From the NCBI GenBank assembly GCA_022446885.1, contig JAKVBU010000025.1:1-54421 (forward strand): 54,421 nt of DNA. The letters are read 5' to 3'. How positions within the stretch are numbered: position 1 is the stretch's first letter; each line of letters starts with the position of its first letter. Position numbers and translations under genes: made by a program. The notes beneath the pieces were generated by a model that saw nothing but the letters and a program-made list of their open reading frames with translations, was not told the DNA's origin and did not search any database. This document shows, piece after piece, positions 15,536 through 23,909 of this stretch. This DNA is from Phycisphaerales bacterium. Its GTDB lineage: Bacteria; Planctomycetota; Phycisphaerae; Phycisphaerales; SM1A02.

Positions 15536-16483
15536 TCACGCTACCGCGCCGGAGGTGAGATTAAGAAACACCGTTTCCAGATCGGCCTCTACAGCCCGTA
15601 CCTGCTCCACATGAAAGCCTGCCGTGACCAGCCTGCTGACCAACTCCGACGTTTCTACCGGCTGGTCTGGCGAGAGCGTCACGACCAGCATCGGGGCGTC
15701 ATCTCGTGTTCGCAATCGAACGCGCGAGACACCGTGCACCTGCGCCAGCAGCTTGCCACCTTCTTCGGAGCGTTCCTTGAGCACAATCTCAACCTCGCGG
15801 CCGGGGCCTCCTTTGGCTAGCGCTTCATCGAGCGTTCCGGCAAAGACCAATCTGCCCTGTTCGACGATTCCGATCGAGTCGCACAGCGTGGACAGTTCAT
15901 GCAGCACGTGCGACGAGATGAGAATGGTCTTGCCCATCTTGTGCAATTCGCTCAGAAGCGATCGGATGTCAACCCGTGCCCGCGGGTCGAGTCCGGAGGC
16001 TGGTTCGTCGAGCAGAAGCACTTGCGGATCATGAAGTAGCACGCGGGCAATCGACAGCCTCTGCGTCATGCCTCGGCTGAGGCCGGCAACCGGTCGGGAG
16101 ACGGCGCCACCCAGATCCGTCAGGTCGAGCACGTCCGTGAGGGCTTTCACCCGAGCGGACCCATGTATGCCATAACAGGCGGCGAAGAATTCCAGATACT
16201 CGGATACGAGCATGTCGTCATACCGCCCGATGACGTCGGGCACGTAGCCGATGAGTGGGCGAACCTGCGGGTTCTGCCAGCCGATGGTGTAGCCCGCCAC
16301 CCTCGCTTCTCCCCAAGTGGGTTTCAGCAGCGTGGCGAGAATACGAATGGTGGTCGTCTTACCGGCGCCGTTGGGGCCGAGAAACCCGAAGCATGACCCT
16401 TGCTCGATCGTGAGATTGAGATCGTCGAGCGCAACGACATCGCCGTAGTGTCTGGTCAGATTGACTGTCTCGATCATCGCCAT
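15536..16483 (-). CDS. ABC transporter ATP-binding protein
   Basis: The protein (315 aa) has Walker A GPNGAGKTT at 36-44, the signature LSRGMTQRLSIARV, Walker B with D-loop VLLLDEPASGLD, and the H-loop ISSHVLHEL. It matches the CcmA/NatA-type ATPases that drive ABC-2 exporters or gliding-type systems. The ATG at 16483 overlaps the stop of the large membrane protein as ATGA; an ATG two codons later is also possible. No ABC-2 permease is adjacent; the coupled 758-residue protein is the likely partner. Confidence 0.9.
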   Translation of the reverse strand: MAMIETVNLTRHYGDVVALDDLNLTIEQGSCFGFLGPNGAGKTTTIRILATLLKPTWGEARVAGYTIGWQNPQVRPLIGYVPDVIGRYDDMLVSEYLEFFAACYGIHGSARVKALTDVLDLTDLGGAVSRPVAGLSRGMTQRLSIARVLLHDPQVLLLDEPASGLDPRARVDIRSLLSELHKMGKTILISSHVLHELSTLCDSIGIVEQGRLVFAGTLDEALAKGGPGREVEIVLKERSEEGGKLLAQVHGVSRVRLRTRDDAPMLVVTLSPDQPVETSELVSRLVTAGFHVEQVRAVEADLETVFLNLTSGAVA

Positions 16484-18759
16484 CACGTGGGCTCGCTGTC
16501 TGGGGCCTCGCTGTCTGTCAGCGGCAGGATCCACCGGATGAGCATTCTGCCGTCCTGAGCGTCGGGCGCCTCCCCATCAATACGAAGATCCACTGGAAGT
16601 TCACTCGGCTCGACCCAGGCAAGCACGATGATCGCCTCAGACGCCAGCCATGGACCCAGATCCAGACTTCGCCCAAACATGCGATGGGGCAAGTTCCACT
16701 GAGGCGGTGCTTCGCGTTGGCGCCTCTCTTGGGCTGTCTCCTCTGATCGTGGAGGTGGGGGAACGGCCCAAGCTCGAGGTGCGGTCAGCGACCAGACCGA
16801 CAGCAACTCCATGGCGTTGCGAATCTGATCGTCGTCGGCGCCCAGAAGACCGGTGCCCGGGGTGGGCATTCGCTGCATGTCGAACACACGGCGCAGTAGA
16901 TCTGACTCGGGCGATGGCCTTGTCAGACTCAGGTCGATGGACTCACCCGGAAGCAGGGTGCCAGGCGCCAGGCCCCACCATTGACCGGCGACAAGCGGCC
17001 TTCCAGCGAGCAGGGGGTCGAGCCAGTCGCCTCCCGCGCCTGGGACACGCAGCCGGTCTTGGATCCAGATCACAGACACGTTGTGCAGTGAGAGCGGCAG
17101 TCGGTTGACGAGCGAGCCCTTCAGGCGACCGTCTTCGACCCGCACCCGATCATCTGGCACTGACGTCAGCACCCTGCCCCAGTCTTCCGGATCGGCAAGG
17201 CCGGTCCAGTCGAGATGCATGCGTGAGGTGGCGTCTCGAGCCGCCACTACGAGTGCATCTGATCGGTCCGCCAGAGGGAGACGACGGCTGTCACCGAATG
17301 AGATCGCGGTCGCCCCTTGAGGTTGCCAGTGCCGCAGGAGCGCCCAATGCGACGATGTTTGGCCAAGGTCAATTTGTCGATTGCCTGATCCGGGCAGTTG
17401 CAGGTCGATCCACGACCGGGCCCGATGCAGCGGCGTACCCGAGACATGGTCAAGCACCGTGACATGGCGAACATGCGTCTCGGAGGGCATCATCACCGAA
17501 CCCAGGGCCCATGCCACCAGCGCAAATGCCAGAGAAAGCCCTCCCAGTGCCGGCCAGACGAAGACATGCCGACCACGCCGATTGGTGAGTCGCCACAAGA
17601 GGCCACCGGCCACGAGCACCCAGACGAGGGCGAACAGCGTCACCGTGATCAATCGCCCAGAGACGCGCATCGACCTTGCCAGCCAGTGTGTAGGCAGGGC
17701 ATCGGTGAGATTGCCCCGGGCTGCAGTTCTCGGATGTCGAAACCGCTCTTCAGTGGATGCCCGATCGAGTTCAGGCAGTGACGGCAAGTCTCGACGGGCC
17801 AACGTGGCCCCCCAGAACCGCTCCAAATCAGCCCGAGGGGGACGCCCCGCAGCAGATCCAAGGCCCGCCAATGCCAGCCGCGAAGGGTCGAGTGCAGATA
17901 CCGTGATCTGCCCGAATCCATGCGGGCGGCGGATGACTATCGGCTGGCCCGAAGCATCTTCAAGCACGGGGGTCCATGGAGAGGTTGAGGGCAGCAGGGG
18001 CAGAAGCAGCCCATCACCCGCAGCAGGCACATCGAGCAGGTGACTGATGGCTTGTGGCGAGACTTCCACGGGCGTCGGCGGCCCATCAAATCCGGCGGCC
18101 GTCGTGAGGTTGCCTGCGCCTTCGCCCCACGGGGCTCCAAGTGCAGGTGGGAGCAACAGCAGGTGGGCGCCGCTTCTCACGGCGTCAAGTACCACCTCGG
18201 CTCCCTTGGCCTCAGGGGGGGCGCCGTCGCTCCAGATGATCGTTTGTACACCGCCCAGAGCGCCCTGCACATCGGGCAGGTCGAACGCCTCGATCATGGC
18301 TATCCGTGTTGAGGCATTTGTCACCTGTTGGTCGTTGAATGCTTCCAGCGTTTCGAGCCCACCCCGATCGGTGCCCACGAGCAATATGAGCGATTGATCC
18401 CGCTCCAGGGGCGAGGCCAGGGCAGAGGGGGCGATGGCACTCGATGTGCTCAGAGGCACACCTGTTTCATCTGTCAGTGTGGCCTGCAATGGGGTGTCAG
18501 CATCAGGAGGTGTGACGATCATCCAGCGCGACAGGTTGGCGCCGGGGAGAATCGAGACATTCGTGCGTTGTTGAACCGTGTCGCCATCGGTGTTGGTGAA
18601 CGCCAGTTCGAGCACGCCGGGCCCGGCGTCAAGATCACCGAACTCGACATCCACCAGGACGGGCGTCGGCCCATCAGGCAGCAGCCCCGCGATGCCTGCT
18701 TCACGCATGGTGATCGATGGCGCTGCGGCCAACAACAGGCCCCCGAGGAAGGCGATCAC
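16483..18759 (-). CDS. Large membrane-anchored protein coupled to an ABC ATPase
   Basis: The longest frame begins at 18831, but that would overlap the M20 peptidase gene by 76 bases. A GTG at 18759 overlaps its TGA as GTGA and starts directly with the hydrophobic VIAFLGGLLLAAAPS, so I choose it (758 aa). Two more membrane segments lie together at about residues 385-445 (LITVTLFALVWVLVAGG and FVWPALGGLSLAFALVAW). The first half contains LILLVGTDRGGLETLEAF and SGAHLLLLPP, a fold like the GATase1-type domain found in GldG/DUF4350-like proteins. That resemblance plus ATPase coupling suggests an ABC-associated envelope component; not proven. Confidence 0.7.
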   Translation of the reverse strand: MIAFLGGLLLAAAPSITMREAGIAGLLPDGPTPVLVDVEFGDLDAGPGVLELAFTNTDGDTVQQRTNVSILPGANLSRWMIVTPPDADTPLQATLTDETGVPLSTSSAIAPSALASPLERDQSLILLVGTDRGGLETLEAFNDQQVTNASTRIAMIEAFDLPDVQGALGGVQTIIWSDGAPPEAKGAEVVLDAVRSGAHLLLLPPALGAPWGEGAGNLTTAAGFDGPPTPVEVSPQAISHLLDVPAAGDGLLLPLLPSTSPWTPVLEDASGQPIVIRRPHGFGQITVSALDPSRLALAGLGSAAGRPPRADLERFWGATLARRDLPSLPELDRASTEERFRHPRTAARGNLTDALPTHWLARSMRVSGRLITVTLFALVWVLVAGGLLWRLTNRRGRHVFVWPALGGLSLAFALVAWALGSVMMPSETHVRHVTVLDHVSGTPLHRARSWIDLQLPGSGNRQIDLGQTSSHWALLRHWQPQGATAISFGDSRRLPLADRSDALVVAARDATSRMHLDWTGLADPEDWGRVLTSVPDDRVRVEDGRLKGSLVNRLPLSLHNVSVIWIQDRLRVPGAGGDWLDPLLAGRPLVAGQWWGLAPGTLLPGESIDLSLTRPSPESDLLRRVFDMQRMPTPGTGLLGADDDQIRNAMELLSVWSLTAPRAWAVPPPPRSEETAQERRQREAPPQWNLPHRMFGRSLDLGPWLASEAIIVLAWVEPSELPVDLRIDGEAPDAQDGRMLIRWILPLTDSEAPDSEPT

Positions 18760-20150
18760 CGCGCCGGGGCGCCCACGCCAGCGAGCGCCTCCACGATGGC
18801 TGCGTGTGATCGGATCCCTCGGTGGAAACACACGAGATCGAACTTCTCATTGGGTGAGTGCACTCGATCGTCATCCAATCCGAATCCCACCAGCAGAGAT
18901 TGGGCGCCGAGGATTGACTGGAATGACCCAACGACGGGTATCGAGCCACCACAACCACACAGCACGGTCTCATTGCTGAACTCTGAACCCAGAGCTTCAA
19001 CCGCTGCTCGCAGCCAGGGTGAGTTCGTCTCGACTTCGATGGCTGGATTACAGCCGTGGCCGTGTATCTCCCATGAGCATCCCTCGGGCGTGCGTTGCTG
19101 CAGGTGAGCAATGAGCGCAGCCTCGATGCGTTGGGGATCTTGACCAGGCACCAGGCGACAACTGAGTTTGGCCCGGCCTTCTGCAGCGATGACTGTCTTG
19201 GCGCCCTCTCCGGTGTACCCCCCACAAATCCCGTTGATGTCGAGCGTCGGTCGAGACCAGATTCGCTCCAGCACCGTGCGGCCTGATTCGCCCGTGGAGG
19301 ACTTCAGGCCGGCACTCTCAAGAAAGGCGGCCTCATCGAAGTCAAGCGATCGCCACTGCTCGGCGGCGGCGGGTTCACGCACGCCGTCGTAGAAGCCATC
19401 GACGGTGATTCGTCCGTCTGCGTCGTGCAATTCGCCCAGAATGCGGGTGAGTTCGTTGAGCGGGTTCACGACGGCGCCGCCGTACATGCCCGAGTGCAGA
19501 TCATGGCCTGGTCCACTGAGCTTCACATCGAGATAGACGAGCCCCCGCAGCATCGTCGTGATGGCCGGCGTGTCACGATTCCACATGCCAGTGTCTGACA
19601 CCACGCACACATCGGGTGCAAGCGCCTCACGGTGCTGTTCCAGAAACCCATCGAGGCTCGGGCTGCCCGACTCTTCTTCGCCCTCCAGCAGCACCGTGAC
19701 ACGAATGGGCGGGCCGCCATCTGTCTCATGCCATGCTCGGAGCGCCTCGACGAACATCATGAGCTGTCCCTTGTCGTCGGCGGCGCCGCGGCAGACGACT
19801 CGCCTCTCATCTCCATCGCCGGTGATGGTTGGCTCAAAGGGGGCCGTATCCCAGAGTTCCACAGGATCAGCGGGTTGCACGTCGTAGTGGCCGTAGTACA
19901 GCACGTGCGGGCCATCAGGATCGCCGCCGGTTGCAACCACCATCGGGTGTCCGGGGGTGTCATGCACCTTGGCCTCTAATCCAGCATCCGCAAGGAGGTC
20001 GGCGGCCAGTCGAGCGCATCCGGCGACGTCGTCCTCATGGGCTGGGTCGGTGCTCACACTGGGCACCCGCAGCAGGGTCATGAGCCGTTCAAGAGAGTCG
20101 TCGAAGTTCGATTCGACGCGATCAAGGACCCGATCAAGCGTGTCAGACAT
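18756..20150 (-). CDS. M20 family dipeptidase/metallopeptidase
   Basis: This 464-residue dinuclear-zinc peptidase has all family motifs: YYGHYDVQP (His and Asp ligands), CRGAADDKGQ with the bridging Asp, LEGEEESGSP with the catalytic Glu pair, and VVSDTGMW with the next Asp. The lid domain insertion lies between. It resembles the carnosine dipeptidase/M20A group that trims dipeptides. It is the first gene of the minus-strand run ending at serS. The ATG at 20150 has TAGGCT 6 nt upstream, so the mRNA is probably leaderless. Confidence 0.9.
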   Translation of the reverse strand: MSDTLDRVLDRVESNFDDSLERLMTLLRVPSVSTDPAHEDDVAGCARLAADLLADAGLEAKVHDTPGHPMVVATGGDPDGPHVLYYGHYDVQPADPVELWDTAPFEPTITGDGDERRVVCRGAADDKGQLMMFVEALRAWHETDGGPPIRVTVLLEGEEESGSPSLDGFLEQHREALAPDVCVVSDTGMWNRDTPAITTMLRGLVYLDVKLSGPGHDLHSGMYGGAVVNPLNELTRILGELHDADGRITVDGFYDGVREPAAAEQWRSLDFDEAAFLESAGLKSSTGESGRTVLERIWSRPTLDINGICGGYTGEGAKTVIAAEGRAKLSCRLVPGQDPQRIEAALIAHLQQRTPEGCSWEIHGHGCNPAIEVETNSPWLRAAVEALGSEFSNETVLCGCGGSIPVVGSFQSILGAQSLLVGFGLDDDRVHSPNEKFDLVCFHRGIRSHAAIVEALAGVGAPAR

Positions 20151-20156
20151 GCATGT

Positions 20157-20162
20157 AGCCTA
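20157..20162 (-). promoter_or_regulatory. -10-like TAGGCT, start of the M20-to-serS operon
   Basis: TAGGCT lies 6 nt before the ATG at 20150. Confidence 0.45.
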
Positions 20163-20249
20163 CCTGCGGCCCCTCCAGAGGGGGAACAACAGTTTCATGC
20201 CTCACATTTGGCCCCCTCGGCGCATAATTGAGGATGTGGAGGGCTCGGC

Positions 20250-20961
20250 ATGGATTTGATCAAATTCGGTACGCGTTGGATGCGGCATCTGCGTCTTGGC
20301 CACCACGACGCAGGCGCCGTTCACGTCTATGAGCGTGTGGGCGGGGTCTGGGCACATACGCAGATGCTTCAAGACTGTCGCCACCTGGGTGGTGAACTCG
20401 GATCGAGTGTCTCGATCGATGGAGACTGGATCGTTGCTGGTGCCCCAGAGTTCGACAATGAGACCACCAACGACGGGGCCGTTCTAGGTTGGAACCGTCA
20501 AAGCAGTGGAGACTGGCCTCAGATCGCCCACCTGCAGTTGAGCGACCCACTCTCCAATCATCAACTCGGAAACAGCGTTGCGCTCAGTGGCGATGTGCTC
20601 ATTGCGGGCGGTCCATGGGGGTTCGAGAGTGGCGCCTTTCAATCAGGCGAGGTACTGCTGTGGGAGGGTGATCTCACACAGGACGCCGACGCCGATGGCC
20701 ACCCAGACTGGCACGAACTGGCGACGGGGGCCGCCCACGATTGGAACGGCGACTGCATAACCGGATGAAGCCAACTGCCTCGCTGATGGATCTGGCAACG
20801 GCTGGCACGCACCTGATGGTCGGGTGGATCTTGAAGATCTGCTGGATCTGGTCGATGCATTCGGTACGTCTGATGGTTGGTGGGATCTCGACGAGAGTGG
20901 CACGGTAGACATGGCGGACCTGATCTGGGTCCTGCTCACGTGGGGTGAGTGCCCCTCCTGA
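20250..20961 (+). pseudogene. FG-GAP repeat protein with dockerin-like tail, frameshifted
   Basis: The first frame (172 codons) shows FG-GAP-type repeats: AGAVHVYERVGGVW, ELGSSVSIDGDWIVAGAP and QLGNSVALSGDVLIAGGP, then D-A-D-G-H-P-D-W. It stops at 20766-20768 after NGDCITG. Dropping one A in CATAACC near 20758 continues into a dockerin-type Asp-rich tail (IPDEANC, then VDLEDLLDLVDAFG and VDMADLIWVLLTWGECPS) ending at 20961. The N-terminus lacks a signal peptide and the first repeat is garbled after KFGTR. A degraded secreted protein is the simplest reading; a sequencing error would explain only the 3' shift. Confidence 0.75.
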
Positions 20962-20982
20962 TCGGGTGTCAACTGGGCCGCT

Positions 20983-22017
20983 TCAGTAGCCGTGCCACGG
21001 CAGGCAGGCCGGGTCGAAGGCGTCTTCCGCCTCCTGAGCACACTGAACCACACCGTCTTCGATCGCGATCACCACGGGCGGCGTGATGAGCCAATCCACA
21101 CCCACTGGCAGCTGAAGTTCATCGCCGCATTCCAGACATGGGTTGTCGAGTTGCCCGTCTTCGGTGAAGCCATCAGCCGATTCGGGAATGGCGATGATCG
21201 TGGTCGGGGCCGGCAGATCGAATTCGAAGTGTGACAGCAGCAATTCGTGGCAGTGCTCACAGGTGCGGCTGTAGTAGATGAGATATCGGCGACCCTCGTC
21301 GAGGTCTGCTGGGAGGCCGGGCGTCCACTTGACCAGATTGATGTCTCGAACACTGGTTCCGGCCCAGCTGCCGGGGTCTGGTTGGTAGTAGGCGGGAAGC
21401 ACCAGGGGTGGCTCAGTGGTTGAGCCGGGATCGCCCGTGCCGTCTCCGGCTCCTTCAGGTCCGACCGGCGTTACAGGAACCATCACGCCATCACGTTGCA
21501 CGTGCATGATGGCAATGGAGGCCACCGCGATCGCCACCAACGTCACGCCGGCCCAGCCGATACGGTCATCCACCTGAAGCCTGTCGGGCACCGGCAGGGC
21601 GCACACGCCGATCAATAGCGCCGCATCAATCGTGAGCATCAACCACGGTGGAGGTGAGATGCTCGCAAGGCACCCACAGTCGGTGAAGTTGCCGTTGATC
21701 ATCTCCCAAATCAGTACCAGGCAGAAGCTGCCAAGCATGAACAGGGCGGTGGGGCGGGCGAGGCGAGGCCGCAGCACCATCAACGCGGCGGCGATGAACT
21801 CGATCACGATGAAGGCGATCAGTGCCACGTGCAGGTCGACTGCGCCGTCGATGAGTTTGCGCAGGTGTTCGGGCAGCAGTCGGGGTGACCCCTCGATCAA
21901 CTTGGCGGTGCCACCCATGAGGACCCACAGTGGAACCACGAATCTGCAGAGGACCAGCCCCAGGAGCGCGGCCGGCCCCTGCTGTCTCTGGGTCATCTTG
22001 TCGATGGAGTCGTTCAT
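20983..22017 (-). CDS. MauE/DoxX-like membrane protein fused to a thioredoxin-like domain
   Basis: The 344-residue product has about four membrane helices in residues 15-140, including IVIEFIAAALMVLRP, with the motif TDCGCLA (C114, C116) typical of MauE-like proteins. After another hydrophobic segment at about 155-172 comes a periplasmic region with a strand then SRTCEHCHELLL, a thioredoxin-type C-x-x-C at C253 and C256. More Cys pairs occur near the end. MauE-like partners usually pass electrons to such domains, so a periplasmic thiol redox role is inferred. The start overlaps the gmhA stop (ATGA), so it is last in a three-gene operon. Confidence 0.75.
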   Translation of the reverse strand: MNDSIDKMTQRQQGPAALLGLVLCRFVVPLWVLMGGTAKLIEGSPRLLPEHLRKLIDGAVDLHVALIAFIVIEFIAAALMVLRPRLARPTALFMLGSFCLVLIWEMINGNFTDCGCLASISPPPWLMLTIDAALLIGVCALPVPDRLQVDDRIGWAGVTLVAIAVASIAIMHVQRDGVMVPVTPVGPEGAGDGTGDPGSTTEPPLVLPAYYQPDPGSWAGTSVRDINLVKWTPGLPADLDEGRRYLIYYSRTCEHCHELLLSHFEFDLPAPTTIIAIPESADGFTEDGQLDNPCLECGDELQLPVGVDWLITPPVVIAIEDGVVQCAQEAEDAFDPACLPWHGY

Positions 22018-22604
22018 TCAGGGGCGTGGGCGTTGTCGATCATCTCGCAGAGCAGATGCAGCATCAGGTGGTGGCCTTCTTGGATCGTGGCCGAGTCTTC
22101 AAATGGAACGATCAAGGATCGATCGCATTGCCCGGCAGCATCACCTCCACTTCGGCCCAGCAGGCCGATGACCATGATGCCCATCGATTGAGCGGTTTCG
22201 ATCGCCCGCAGGATGTTGGGGCTGTTGCCGGAGGTGGAGAACACAATCAGGGCGTCGCCGCTTCGGCCAAGTCCCTCAATCGCTCGGCTGAAGACCGTCT
22301 CATAGCCGAAGTCATTTGCGATGCACGTCAGCGCCGAAGGATCGGCGTGCAGACAGGCTGCCGCCAGTGGGGGACGGGTGGTGCGGTAGCGCCCCAGTAG
22401 TTCCTCGGCCAGATGCATCGCGTGCGTCGCCGACCCGCCATTGCCGCAGGTCCAGATCGTGCCACCGCCGGCCAGCACGTCAAGCAGGGCGGCGCCCATG
22501 GTGGCCAGGTCACCCAATGAGTCACTCAGCCAATTCACGACTTCACCGGCGGCGTCCAACTGACGTCGCATGGCCTCGATCGATGCCGATGCGTCGATGC
22601 TCAT
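22014..22604 (-). CDS. gmhA: Phosphoheptose isomerase-like SIS protein
   Basis: GmhA converts sedoheptulose 7-phosphate to heptose 7-phosphate for LPS core or S-layer sugars. The 196-residue protein has a single SIS domain: WTCGNGGSATHAMHLAEELLGRY, VFSTSGNSPNILRAI, and the C-terminal QEGHHLMLHLLCEMI carrying the metal-binding Gln/His. Length is right. It is coupled at both ends by ATGA overlaps to the cysteine desulfurase and the MauE-thioredoxin gene, a pairing with no obvious pathway logic. A DiaA-type SIS protein is the main alternative. Confidence 0.85.
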   Translation of the reverse strand: MSIDASASIEAMRRQLDAAGEVVNWLSDSLGDLATMGAALLDVLAGGGTIWTCGNGGSATHAMHLAEELLGRYRTTRPPLAAACLHADPSALTCIANDFGYETVFSRAIEGLGRSGDALIVFSTSGNSPNILRAIETAQSMGIMVIGLLGRSGGDAAGQCDRSLIVPFEDSATIQEGHHLMLHLLCEMIDNAHAPE

Positions 22605-23818
22605 GTCGTGCCTACCGATGCGATGACTCGGGATGCGGAATCATGTACGCAGCGAACGGCGTCTACCGCAAGATCCACTTCTTCCATTGTTGTGTGGGCG
22701 CCAATGCTCAATCGCAGGGTGCCGCCTGCATCAAGTGTGCCCAGTGTCTGATGAGCCAGCGGGGCGCAGTGCAGGCCCGCTCGCCCTTCCACGCCATGGC
22801 GTTGTTCCAACTGCCGGGCCAGTTGAGTGTGGGTCAGATTCGGGCTCACGATCGAGAAGACCCCGCAGCGTGTCTCCATCGACTGTGGTCCGACCACACG
22901 AAGGGCATCGATCGACAGCAGCCCTTCGAGCATGCGGCCACCGAGTCGCTGATGACGCTCATGCAGTGCCTTCACGCCAGTTGTCTCAATCCACTCTGCG
23001 GCGGCGCCCAGCCCAATCAGACCCACTGTGTTGTGCGAACCACTCTCATACCGATCAGGCAACTCCAGTGGTTGCGTTGCTTCTTCGCTGCGGGACCCCG
23101 TGCCTCCGAGGCGGATTGGATCGACGATTGTCTCCATGTTCGGGCCAAGCCACAGCGCCCCGGTACCCAGCGGCCCCAGCAGACCCTTGTGCCCTGGAAT
23201 CGCCAGCAGATCAATGCCCATGTCTCCCGGAGCCAGAGGGTGGTGCCCGGCCGTCTGGGCGGCGTCCACCAGCACCGGCACCCCGCGACTGCGGCAGCGA
23301 TCCGACAACGCAGCGATGTCCTGCACAGTGCCAGAGACGTTTGATCCATGTACCAGCGCTGCCAAGCGGGTATCGCGGCGAATTGCCGCCGACAGATCGT
23401 CGGGATCCACGAGCCCGGTGACTGGGTCGGCGGGCAGGATTGTGATCTCCACCCCGTCTTCTCTCAGGTCATTGAGCGGCCTGAGCACCGAGTTGTGGTC
23501 CATGGCCGTTGTGACCATGTGGATGGGCTGGCCACGGCGCCGCCAATGCTTGGCGATGCCGCAGATGGCCAGGGTCAGCGCGTCGGTGCAGTTGAGCGTG
23601 AAGATGACTCGGTCGCCATCTCTCTCGCCCAGAAGGCGTCCCACTGCCGCTCGGACCTGGCTGAGTGCCTCCCCTGCTTCCAGAGACGCCTCATAGGCAC
23701 CTCTGCCGGGGCTTGCTCCAAGCGTGCGAGTGAAGTCGGCCATGGCCGAGGCCACCGCCGCAGGCTTGGGGAAGCTCGTCGCCGCGTTGTCCAGATAGAC
23801 CCGCCTGCAGGTGGCCAT
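22601..23818 (-). CDS. Cysteine desulfurase family aminotransferase (class V)
   Basis: This 405-residue PLP enzyme has MDHNSVLRPLNDL, VDAAQTAGHHPL with the PLP-binding Asp, K211 in IPGHKGLLGPLGTGAL, and the active-site Cys C351 in RAGLHCAPLAHQTLGT. That last motif is typical of the class V subgroup represented by EF2568 rather than IscS; it probably liberates sulfur from cysteine or a related compound. The ATG at 23818 is preceded by TATACT 7 nt away; the frame continues upstream but without family similarity. First gene of the operon with gmhA and the thioredoxin fusion. Confidence 0.88.
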   Translation of the reverse strand: MATCRRVYLDNAATSFPKPAAVASAMADFTRTLGASPGRGAYEASLEAGEALSQVRAAVGRLLGERDGDRVIFTLNCTDALTLAICGIAKHWRRRGQPIHMVTTAMDHNSVLRPLNDLREDGVEITILPADPVTGLVDPDDLSAAIRRDTRLAALVHGSNVSGTVQDIAALSDRCRSRGVPVLVDAAQTAGHHPLAPGDMGIDLLAIPGHKGLLGPLGTGALWLGPNMETIVDPIRLGGTGSRSEEATQPLELPDRYESGSHNTVGLIGLGAAAEWIETTGVKALHERHQRLGGRMLEGLLSIDALRVVGPQSMETRCGVFSIVSPNLTHTQLARQLEQRHGVEGRAGLHCAPLAHQTLGTLDAGGTLRLSIGAHTTMEEVDLAVDAVRCVHDSASRVIASVGTT

Positions 23819-23825
23819 GTCGGGG

Positions 23826-23831
23826 AGTATA
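23826..23831 (-). promoter_or_regulatory. -10 TATACT, cysteine desulfurase operon
   Basis: TATACT is 7 nt before the ATG at 23818. It is one of the best matches to a TATAAT box in the window. Confidence 0.55.
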
Positions 23832-23909
23832 GCCCGGGTGGATGGGCCAACCGGCCTGCTACACTTTCGGACCCGACACGTCCCGATTGGTGGAGGGCCG
23901 GAGGTCCAC

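Noticed and set aside
18760-18831. Longer N-terminus for the 758-aa membrane protein
   Set aside because: It would overlap the M20 peptidase gene by 76 bases and adds a non-hydrophobic Arg-rich leader; the GTGA overlap start gives a direct membrane anchor.
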